From Gluconobacter sp. Dm-62 (GTDB lineage Bacteria > Pseudomonadota > Alphaproteobacteria > Acetobacterales > Acetobacteraceae), in NCBI RefSeq assembly GCF_018256155.1, contig NZ_JAERLY010000007.1, positions 62,001 to 126,000 of the forward strand: a DNA stretch of 64,000 nucleotides. Direction: 5' to 3'. The position numbers were made by a program, and so were the translations under genes. Shown piece after piece: positions 1 through 7,148 of this stretch. Each line of letters begins with the position of its first letter. Position 1 is the stretch's first letter. The notes under the pieces are model-generated. The model saw only the letters and a list, made by a program, of their open reading frames with translations, made no database searches and had not been told where the DNA came from.

Positions 1-42
1 CACATCGTCGAACTCTCACCCGATTGTGACCGTCTGCGTCGC

Positions 43-66
43 ACCTGTCGCAAAACTGCGACAGGT
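43..66. promoter_or_regulatory. perfect 10-bp inverted repeat, candidate operator
   Basis: Arms ACCTGTCGCA and TGCGACAGGT are perfect reverse complements separated by four bases. A further TGTCGCA half-site lies at 88-94, and a GGCACC/GGTGCC dyad at 71-83. The site ends about 40 bases before the start codon of the Fis-type regulator, so autoregulation is plausible. Fis-HTH regulators of the AcoR/DhaR type bind dyads of this general kind; the link here is inference. Confidence 0.5.
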
Positions 67-107
67 TTCCGGCACCCGGTGCCTTATGTCGCATCGCGAG
101 GAGCGCG

Positions 108-1013
108 ATGACCACAACGACACCGCGCACCTGCCTGTCGGACTCCTGGGCGAGATGCTCCACGAATTACAATCTGGACCCTTCCGAACGCTGGGAAACG
201 CAGGTCCTCAGCCAGCCTGAACTGCGCTTCGTCAGCGGACGCACGCAGCGCCTGATCCAGAGCGCCGTGCCGGAGATGCAGCGTCTGCATACTTTGGTGG
301 ATCCGCTGGATTTCATGGTGATGCTGGCCGATCCCACCGGCATCGTCCTCTCCCGCCATACCCAGCGCAGTCAGCTCAGCGGCTGTCGGCGCTGGCGCTT
401 TCAGGCAGGCGCGGTCTGGGACGAACAGAATGCCGGGACGAATGCGATCGGCACCTGTCTGCGTGAGGAACGCCCCGTCATGGTTGTCCATGACCAGCAC
501 TGGCGGCTGTGTTTCCGCAAACTGACCGGCATGGCCGTCCCGGTCTATAATTCCATCGGGGAACTCGCTGGCGCACTCGATATCAGTTCATTCACGGCCG
601 AACATGTCCTACCTGCCGCGCCACTTCTGATGGACGCGCTGCAGACGACTGCACGACGTGTGGAAGAGAAGCTGTTCCATGACCGCTTCGGACAGGACAT
701 GATCGTGACCCTGGGGCCATCAACATCATCCTCGTCCATGCTGGTGGCGCTTGACCGGGACGGTCATATCCGTGGCGCGACGCATGCCAGTCGCCGACAT
801 ATGAACTGGCCGGAGGGCGAACTTTCCAACCTCCCGGCCCTGCTCCCCCTTCTCGACACACAGGAAGAACCCAGCTTCCGGCGTGCCGAGGCGCAGGTGA
901 TCCGGTCAGCGCTTGTGACAGTCCATGGGAATGTCAGCGCCGCCGCCCGCCTGCTGGGCGTGAGCCGCGCGACACTGCATCGCAAGATCAGGGCGCTTGG
1001 TCTGGAGCACTAG
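108..1013 (+). CDS. GAF-domain regulator with Fis-type HTH, no AAA+ domain
   Basis: Probable transcription regulator of 301 residues. The N-terminal two thirds (about residues 15-200) resemble the sensory GAF region of AcoR/DhaR-type sigma-54 activators. The C-terminus (about 260-300) is a Fis-like helix-turn-helix, with NVSAAARLLGVSRATLHRKI visible. The central AAA+ ATPase that such activators need to open sigma-54 promoters is absent: there is no GAFTGA motif and no Walker A. It therefore probably acts as a repressor or sigma-70 regulator. A GAGGAG ribosome site lies just before the ATG at 108, and a strong dyad lies upstream. Its 3' end overlaps the convergent reductase gene by 26 bases. 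The ligand is unknown. Confidence 0.8.
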   Translation: MTTTTPRTCLSDSWARCSTNYNLDPSERWETQVLSQPELRFVSGRTQRLIQSAVPEMQRLHTLVDPLDFMVMLADPTGIVLSRHTQRSQLSGCRRWRFQAGAVWDEQNAGTNAIGTCLREERPVMVVHDQHWRLCFRKLTGMAVPVYNSIGELAGALDISSFTAEHVLPAAPLLMDALQTTARRVEEKLFHDRFGQDMIVTLGPSTSSSSMLVALDRDGHIRGATHASRRHMNWPEGELSNLPALLPLLDTQEEPSFRRAEAQVIRSALVTVHGNVSAAARLLGVSRATLHRKIRALGLEH

Positions 1014-1368
1014 CGCCGGAAAAAGTCGCCGCGTATTCATCAGGGCGAAATCCGACCAGCAGAATGTCAGGCCCTTGCAGAACCGGACGCCGGATCATGG
1101 CGGGCTGTTCCAGCATGAGGGCGATGGCGCGCTGTGCATCGAGGTTTTCCCGAAGCTCTGGCGACAGCTTGCGGAATGTCGTGCCCGAACGGTTCAGCAG
1201 CTTCTCCCAGCCAAGCTGTTTGACCCAGTCTTCAAGCTGCGCCTGGCCAGCACCGTTCTTGCGATAGTCATGGAACGTGACCGCCACGCCGTGTTCGGCC
1301 AGCCACGCCCGCGCCTTGCGCATCGTATCGCAGTTGGGAATGCCATAGATCGTAAGCGGCGCGGTCAT
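988..1368 (-). CDS. ArsC/Spx-family reductase, YffB-like
   Basis: Small thioredoxin-fold protein of 126 residues in the ArsC/Spx superfamily, closest by eye to YffB. The N-terminal motif IYGIPNCDTMRKARAWL carries one cysteine (Cys13), followed by the family's DYRKNG-like segment. Members are described as glutathione-dependent reductases or regulators, and the physiological substrate is usually unknown. I chose ATG 1368 because the protein matches family N-termini from there and AAGGA precedes it; a longer reading to 1410 adds unconserved residues. The gene is convergent with, and overlaps, the GAF/Fis regulator. Confidence 0.8.
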   Translation of the reverse strand: MTAPLTIYGIPNCDTMRKARAWLAEHGVAVTFHDYRKNGAGQAQLEDWVKQLGWEKLLNRSGTTFRKLSPELRENLDAQRAIALMLEQPAMIRRPVLQGPDILLVGFRPDEYAATFSGASAPDQAP

Positions 1369-1486
1369 GAAGTCTGTCCTTGGTTTCGGTGAGACGGGAA
1401 AAACCAGCATCAGGAAACCATGCAGCTGATTTTCCTACAACTCTGCCGAAACCTGTTCCGGGGCATTAAACGCCCCAGACGTCGTC

Positions 1487-2800
1487 TCAGTTGTTCCAGT
1501 GGATGCCCGGCAGCGGCTTTTCCAGCTTTGAAGTCGGCTTGATGGTCCGGCAGCTTCCGCGCGGTTTGATGCCCTTGAGAAGGCTCAACGCGAAGGGCAC
1601 GGAATCATTGGCCGAGACATTGACCGCGCCGTTATGGGTCAGGCCCGGATACTGCTTCCAGGTGACGGAGGCTCCGGCGTCGCACATCGCGGCCACAGCG
1701 TTATACTGCTGGGCCACACCGGCTTCATCATCCGCAAGCCCCGTCCCCACGAAGACCGGCATTTTCAGATGCGCATCCGGGATGGTGAAGGCGGTATCGA
1801 ACCCCTGCTCCAGCGGGGCGCGGTCGCCGGTGAAGACGTTCTCTTCCGTCATGTCATGGGCGTCGGTGTATTTGAACAGGTCCCCAAGGCAGGACTGGCG
1901 GGCCTGATGGGACAGGTCGCGTCCCTTCTCCGTCATGAACTGCCGTACATCTGCATCCGGATGCAGGCTGGTCATGGAGCCTTCGACCGTCAGAATGCCG
2001 TAGGACGCGGACATATGCGGGGATTCCGGATTGTCACGCACAAGCTGCGGATGAGCGGTTTTCGCCGGGGTATGGAACGCAATCACAACACCCGTCGCCA
2101 CCGTACCCAGCACATGCAGGTCCGGCGCATATTGCGGAGCGAGCCAGCCGGTCCCGAGTGCCGCGCCTCCACCCTGTGACTGACCGACCAGAATGATCTG
2201 GTTGCGCAGCGTGCCCTTGTACTGCTGAAGGGACGCCCGCAGTCCGTTCAGCACGCTGTAGCCTTCGGGGCGATACATCAGATACGGATGCGGTCCCGGC
2301 GTACCGAGGCCCTGATAGTCACTGGCGACCACGGCAAAGCCTGCGGCCAGCCAGCGGTCCAGATAGGCCCGGTCCCGCGAGAAATAGCCCCGCCATGAGG
2401 GTGCGCAGATATCGGCAATGCCGGTCGTGCCATGTTCCCACGCCACGATCGGCCAGCCGCCTTTCGGCGGTGTGCCTTTGGGAAAGATGATCTGCCCCGA
2501 CACCGCCACAGGAGCGGGCTCGCCGACCCCGCTGATGGACGTATAGAGCGTGCGGAAGGCCTGTCCGGCGTTATCGGGGAGGTGCTTGCCCTGAATGTCT
2601 TCGGTCCGGATCATGACGCCCGGCCCTGCGGGAAGCTGCGCCGGTGGCTGATAGAAGGCGCTGACGCCACCGTCTCCATGCGGACGGTCCGGCTCGGCGA
2701 CAGTGACCTGCTGCTTCGGTGCGGGCTGCGGGGTGGCGCAGGCGGCAAGCGTTCCCAGTGCGCTGGCACACAGGAAAAGGCGGGCGGGAAACTTCTTCAT
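1487..2800 (-). CDS. secreted lipoprotein lipase, alpha/beta hydrolase
   Basis: Predicted lipoprotein of 437 residues. The signal sequence ends in a lipobox (LAAC, Cys21), so it is likely anchored in the outer membrane or periplasm. The alpha/beta-hydrolase nucleophile elbow GQSQG (206-210, Ser208) sits in a region resembling secretory lipases, with WEHGTTG at 121-127 as the likely oxyanion-side motif. It probably hydrolyses esters or triglycerides; the substrate is unproven. ATG 2800 has GGAG seven bases upstream and starts directly with a signal peptide. It lies 49 bases downstream of the gamma-glutamyltransferase gene on the same strand, so the two probably form an operon. Confidence 0.8.
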   Translation of the reverse strand: MKKFPARLFLCASALGTLAACATPQPAPKQQVTVAEPDRPHGDGGVSAFYQPPAQLPAGPGVMIRTEDIQGKHLPDNAGQAFRTLYTSISGVGEPAPVAVSGQIIFPKGTPPKGGWPIVAWEHGTTGIADICAPSWRGYFSRDRAYLDRWLAAGFAVVASDYQGLGTPGPHPYLMYRPEGYSVLNGLRASLQQYKGTLRNQIILVGQSQGGGAALGTGWLAPQYAPDLHVLGTVATGVVIAFHTPAKTAHPQLVRDNPESPHMSASYGILTVEGSMTSLHPDADVRQFMTEKGRDLSHQARQSCLGDLFKYTDAHDMTEENVFTGDRAPLEQGFDTAFTIPDAHLKMPVFVGTGLADDEAGVAQQYNAVAAMCDAGASVTWKQYPGLTHNGAVNVSANDSVPFALSLLKGIKPRGSCRTIKPTSKLEKPLPGIHWNN

Positions 2801-2849
2801 GATGTTCTCCAGCGACGGGAATAAGGATCTGTAGCGGGCAGGAAACGAC

Positions 2850-4640
2850 TTACTGGCCGAGGGCAACGCCGTCACGATGCGGGTCACCCCAGCCGCTCAG
2901 CCCGTCCGGGCCAATGGTGATGGCCTGCACGGCGGCGTTCATCACGGCAGCATGCGGGTGATGGCCCATGCTCTCAAGCGCGGATTTTAGTTCTGCGGCC
3001 GATGTGCCGTGTTCCAGCTCTTCCGCACGGTTCTGCGCGCCGATGCGCGGCTGCTCGATGGCCGTACGGATGTTCTGGCCCCAGGCGAGATGCCCGACCA
3101 GCGTCTGCACCACGGAATCAATGATCCGCGCGCCACCACCGGCGCCGATGATCACTTCAGGCTGGCCATCCGCGCCGAACACGATGGTCGGCGCCATGGT
3201 GGTGATGGGCCGCTTGCCGGGGGCTGCGATATTGGCGGCAGCCTGCCCGTCCACGATCGGGCGTGTGGAGAAATTGGTGATCGCGTTGTTAAGGACGACA
3301 CCGTCCACGACGATATCCGCCCCGAAATTGAGGTTGATGGTCGTGGTGAAGGAGAGCGCATCACCGGCCGCGTCACGGATGGCGAGATGCGTCGTGGCGG
3401 GCACTGTCATGGCATCGGATACAGGGAGGCTGGCCAGACGGCTCTTCAGTACGCCCGGACGGACCTGCCCTGCGGCTTCTCCCGTCGAGACGAGGGCTGC
3501 ACGCGCGTCCAGATAGGCGGGGCTCAACAGTTCGTCCGTTGCAACGGGTGTGTAATCGGGGTCGGCGGCGTATTTGCGGCGGTCGGCTTCCGCCAGACGC
3601 GAGGCTTCGAGCAGAAGATGCGCGGCCTCAACGCTGCCGGGACGGTACTGGCCGATCTTCAGACGATCAAGAATCGCAAGCTGCTGGAGCACGGACAGTC
3701 CACCCGCAACCGGAGGCGCTGCAGAGCAGATGCGGCGCCCAAACGCCTCGACACAGAGCGGCGCGCGCTCACGGACCTTGTAGGACGCGAGATCCTTTGG
3801 GGTGATGTGACCCGGATACGGTCCGGTGGCCACGGCAGCGGAGATCTTGCGCGAAAATTCGGGGCCGTAGAAGTAATCCGCGCCCTTGTTCGCCACCTGC
3901 GTCAGCGTCCCGGCCAGTGCCGGATTATGCAGGATCGTGCTCTTGGGCAGCGGATGACCGTCTACATCGAAATAAGCCTTGAAGCTGGCTTTCTGCGCGA
4001 GTTCCGGGCGTTCGGTCAGGACGAGATGCAGATAGCCGGGCATCGCATAGCCGTTGCGGGCCGTGGCGATGGCGGCCTGAAACAGATCGGCCCAGGGGAG
4101 CTTGCCGTAGCGCTTGTGCAGGAGTTCCAGCGTCCGCAATGTGCCCGGAACGGCCGCGACGCGCCCGCTACGTTCCAGCAGCGCGTGGGGAATGGCGTGG
4201 CCGTCCGCATCATGCGCGTAATCCTGCGGCACGATGGCGGGGGCGGCTGCCAGACCGTCATAGAACGAGAGCTTCCCGGCGTTTTTATCCCAGTACAGAA
4301 TCGTGGAGCCCCCGCCCAGACCGGAAGCCTGCGGCTCAACAACGGCGAGCATCATCTGACCGGCAATGGCGGCGTCGACCGCGCTGCCGCCACGGCGGAT
4401 CACGTCCATCGCGGCCTGTGAGGCCAGCGGATTGGCAGTTGCAGCCATGGAGGTCTGGGCCGTGCTGGGTTGTGCGATCACGGCCGCGCTGCGTGCAGGA
4501 TGGTCCGTTTCCGCGCATCCGCCCAGCGCCAGCGTCTGCACCAGACCCATCATTCCGAGCACTCCGGGCACACTGGCACGCCGCCGGATACGGCGGTTGC
4601 AGGACGATGGGCGGGACGGAAGAGAGGGTCTGGAATGCAT
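2850..4640 (-). CDS. ggt: gamma-glutamyltransferase, lipoprotein form
   Basis: Gamma-glutamyltransferase/hydrolase (Ntn-hydrolase fold), which cleaves glutathione and other gamma-glutamyl compounds outside the cytoplasm. The 596-residue length fits the proenzyme. The autocleavage motif TTHLAI is present, with the catalytic Thr at about residue 416, and the small subunit has the GGGARIID glycine-rich segment. The N-terminus ends in LGGC (Cys42), so export as a lipoprotein is likely. A LysR gene diverges 116 bases away, with an inverted repeat between. The lipase gene follows. The pair may serve scavenging of peptides and lipids. Confidence 0.92.
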   Translation of the reverse strand: MHSRPSLPSRPSSCNRRIRRRASVPGVLGMMGLVQTLALGGCAETDHPARSAAVIAQPSTAQTSMAATANPLASQAAMDVIRRGGSAVDAAIAGQMMLAVVEPQASGLGGGSTILYWDKNAGKLSFYDGLAAAPAIVPQDYAHDADGHAIPHALLERSGRVAAVPGTLRTLELLHKRYGKLPWADLFQAAIATARNGYAMPGYLHLVLTERPELAQKASFKAYFDVDGHPLPKSTILHNPALAGTLTQVANKGADYFYGPEFSRKISAAVATGPYPGHITPKDLASYKVRERAPLCVEAFGRRICSAAPPVAGGLSVLQQLAILDRLKIGQYRPGSVEAAHLLLEASRLAEADRRKYAADPDYTPVATDELLSPAYLDARAALVSTGEAAGQVRPGVLKSRLASLPVSDAMTVPATTHLAIRDAAGDALSFTTTINLNFGADIVVDGVVLNNAITNFSTRPIVDGQAAANIAAPGKRPITTMAPTIVFGADGQPEVIIGAGGGARIIDSVVQTLVGHLAWGQNIRTAIEQPRIGAQNRAEELEHGTSAAELKSALESMGHHPHAAVMNAAVQAITIGPDGLSGWGDPHRDGVALGQ

Positions 4641-4678
4641 GACGCAGCAGAAACTTTCGTAGTCGGAACGGAAAACAT

Positions 4679-4696
4679 CGTAACAGGATCGTTACG
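4679..4696. promoter_or_regulatory. inverted repeat in the ggt/LysR divergent promoter
   Basis: CGTAAC and GTTACG arms, perfectly complementary, are separated by six bases. The repeat lies between the divergent ggt start (4640) and the LysR start (4757). The dyad contains a T-N12-A arrangement close to the LysR-type T-N11-A rule. It is a candidate binding site for the adjacent LysR regulator. Confidence 0.45.
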
Positions 4697-4756
4697 GCCT
4701 TCAATCGCCCCGATAAATGCTGCTATGATGGAAACATTATCAACCAGTGGTTTGCA

Positions 4757-5713
4757 ATGAACGTTTTTCAGGCCATGACCACCTTTATGGCGGTCGTCGA
4801 AACAGGAAGCATGACCGCTGCCGGAGAACGGTGCGGCATTTCTCCCACGATGGTGGGCAATTACGTGCGCCTGCTGGAGGAACGTCTGGGCACGAGCCTT
4901 CTGCGACGCACCACGCGCCGGCAGAGCCTCACGGCTTTCGGCGCGGTCTATTTCGAGAAATGCCAGTCCATTCTCAACCTGCTGGATGAGACCGAACATC
5001 TGGCACAGGCGGCGCAGACCCTCCCCTCCGGCACTTTGCGGGTCACGGCCCCCGTCACATACGGCACCCAGAGCGTTACGCCCTGTCTGGCGCGGTATCT
5101 GGCTGAAAATCCGTCCGTGGATGTCGATCTGGTGCTGACGGAACGCAGTGTGGACCTGACGCATGAGAAGTTCGACATCGCGATCCGCCTTGGCGTGCCG
5201 GAGCCTTCCTCGCTCATGTGCCGCCGTCTGACGGATTACCGCATGACGCTCTGCGCCTCCCCGGATTATCTCGCCCGCCGGGATGAACTTCTGGTTCCGC
5301 AACAGCTTGCGACGCATGATGCGCTGGCCTTTGCCTATACGCCGTCGTCGCCCTGGCACTGGGCGCGGCATGAATGGCATTTCGAGAGCCCCAAGGGCCG
5401 CGTGACGGTGGAAATGCGCCGGCGGGGGCTCTTCAACAGCACGCAGGCCATGCGGCGTGCGGCTCTGGGCGGGCTGGGCATTGCGATGCTGCCGACCGAT
5501 CTGGTGCAGGACGATCTGAAAGCAGGGACGCTTCAGGCGCTCCTGCCCGATTACACCCTGCCCTCACGGCCGATCTATCTGCTTTATCACAAGGAACGCT
5601 ACAGCGCGCCGACGCTGCATTCCTTCATCCAGTTCATGATGCGCAATCTTGGCGACCGCCATACAGGTCTGAGCCAGACAGGAGCGGGGCACGCCGATCC
5701 CGGACAGTCATGA
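4757..5713 (+). CDS. LysR-family transcriptional regulator
   Basis: LysR-type regulator of 318 residues. It has an N-terminal winged helix-turn-helix (about 1-60, MTAAGERCGISPTMVGNYVR) and a C-terminal periplasmic-binding-protein-like effector domain (about 88-295). The HTH and the LYHKERY segment near the C-terminus are typical of the large CrgA/DsdC-like subgroup found in proteobacteria. It diverges from ggt and overlaps the next transporter by four bases (ATGA), so both neighbours are likely targets. There is no strong Shine-Dalgarno sequence before ATG 4757, but the protein start fits the family. Confidence 0.9.
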   Translation: MNVFQAMTTFMAVVETGSMTAAGERCGISPTMVGNYVRLLEERLGTSLLRRTTRRQSLTAFGAVYFEKCQSILNLLDETEHLAQAAQTLPSGTLRVTAPVTYGTQSVTPCLARYLAENPSVDVDLVLTERSVDLTHEKFDIAIRLGVPEPSSLMCRRLTDYRMTLCASPDYLARRDELLVPQQLATHDALAFAYTPSSPWHWARHEWHFESPKGRVTVEMRRRGLFNSTQAMRRAALGGLGIAMLPTDLVQDDLKAGTLQALLPDYTLPSRPIYLLYHKERYSAPTLHSFIQFMMRNLGDRHTGLSQTGAGHADPGQS

Positions 5714-6972
5714 GCACACAGGACAGGCCTTTTCCGCGTTACGGAATGACGCTGCCTGTCATCGCCTCCATTCTGGGCAATATCATAGAATATTACGACT
5801 TCGTTATTTACGCATCGTTCTCGACATCTATCGGGCAGACGTTCTTTCCAGCCGGGCTGGCCCTGTCGCAGATCGCCCTGACGCTTGCGACCTTCGGCTT
5901 CACCCTGCTCGCGCGCCCCATCGGCGCCGTCGTTCTGGGGATCTGCACGGATCGCAGGGGCCGGACGTTCACGATGATCCTGTGCATCGCGCTCATGGCG
6001 ATCGGGAGCCTGCTGATTACGTTGACGCCGGGCTATCAGAGCATCGGAATTGCCGCGCCGCTGCTGATCGTCACCGCACGTCTGCTGCACGGATTTTCGC
6101 TTGGCGGGGAGTTCGGAAGCGCAACCTCATTCCTGATCGAACAGGCTCCGGGGCATGAAGCGCGGGCCGCGAGCTGGCAGGCCATCGGGCAGATCGTCGC
6201 CTCCCTTGTCGCCGCCATCGTTACACTGGGCCTGACGCTGCTGCTGCCCGCTCAGGGGTTCGACAGCTACGGCTTCCGGATCGCGGCCGGGCTTGGCGCT
6301 CTGGCCGGGCTTCTGGCGCTGGTCCTGCGGTTCAGGCTTCTGCGGACGCGCCCGGCGCCTCTGGTTGCGAAAGCCGTCCCTGCCTCTCCCTTTCTGCGCC
6401 GGGAAAACCTGCTGCGTACGCTGGCGGTAATGGGGGCCGTCGCGCTGGGGAGCGGCATCACCTATCTGGGCATCTACATGCCCCATTATGCCCGGCTGCA
6501 TTTCCATGTCGCGGCCAATCTCGCTTATGCCTCTGCCCTGCTGACCTATGGGGGGCAGCTTCTGTTCACGCCGCTGCGCTGGAAGCTGGCAGACCATTTC
6601 GACCGGACCCACAGCATCAGACCGATGCTCCTGTCCTGCGCGGTTCTGTTCTGCCTGCCATGGCCGATGTTCCGGCTGGTCTCGGTCTGGCCCGAGAGCA
6701 TTCTGGTCATGCCGCTGTTGTTCAATGTTGTCGGCCTGCTCTATTTCGCCGCACTCGACGGCTTCATCGGCATTCTGTTCCCGGACCGTCTGCGCGGACG
6801 TGGCCTGACGATCGGCTATTCCTTCGGCGTCGTCCTGTTTGGCGGTCTCGCGCCGCTGACCAATGCTGCCCTGATGTCCTGGAGCGGGACGGAGCTGGCT
6901 CCGGCGTTCTATCTAGGCCTGACCGCCCTGATCTCGGCCACCGCCATTTTCGCAGCCAGACGTCTGCTCTGA
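5710..6972 (+). CDS. MFS transporter, metabolite:H+ symporter type
   Basis: Major facilitator transporter of 420 residues with about twelve hydrophobic segments in the inner membrane. The N-terminal signature GNIIEYYDFVIYASF and the DRRGR loop between TM2 and TM3 place it near the MHS family (ShiA/ProP/KgtP-like proton symporters of organic acids or osmolytes). I set the start at ATG 5710, which overlaps the LysR stop (ATGA). This start gives a proper MHS N-terminus and implies translational coupling. An earlier in-frame extension lies inside the LysR gene and is not credible. The substrate is unknown. Confidence 0.85.
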   Translation: MSTQDRPFPRYGMTLPVIASILGNIIEYYDFVIYASFSTSIGQTFFPAGLALSQIALTLATFGFTLLARPIGAVVLGICTDRRGRTFTMILCIALMAIGSLLITLTPGYQSIGIAAPLLIVTARLLHGFSLGGEFGSATSFLIEQAPGHEARAASWQAIGQIVASLVAAIVTLGLTLLLPAQGFDSYGFRIAAGLGALAGLLALVLRFRLLRTRPAPLVAKAVPASPFLRRENLLRTLAVMGAVALGSGITYLGIYMPHYARLHFHVAANLAYASALLTYGGQLLFTPLRWKLADHFDRTHSIRPMLLSCAVLFCLPWPMFRLVSVWPESILVMPLLFNVVGLLYFAALDGFIGILFPDRLRGRGLTIGYSFGVVLFGGLAPLTNAALMSWSGTELAPAFYLGLTALISATAIFAARRLL

Positions 6973-6981
6973 TCGGGAACG

Positions 6982-7011
6982 TTCCGCCATCCCCATGTTT
7001 TTGTGGCGGAA
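6982..7011. terminator. hairpin after the MHS transporter gene
   Basis: TTCCGCCA and TGGCGGAA form an eight-base perfect stem around a 14-base loop, ten bases after the transporter stop codon. No clear T-run follows, so intrinsic termination is uncertain. Confidence 0.35.
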
Positions 7012-7148
7012 TAGAAATCCCTGCTTCATGACAGACTATGAAACTATCAATTATTTCTTCGGAATGTTCTTATGATCGTCTCCTTTATCTTCAGCCCCAG
7101 ATTCATAACGGTATCGTAGCGTTAGTTTTTTTCAGGATCCCGCCAGAC

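Noticed and set aside
3009-4421. 470-codon plus-strand ORF antisense to ggt
   Set aside because: ggt has catalytic motifs and family length; the opposite frame has no recognisable features.
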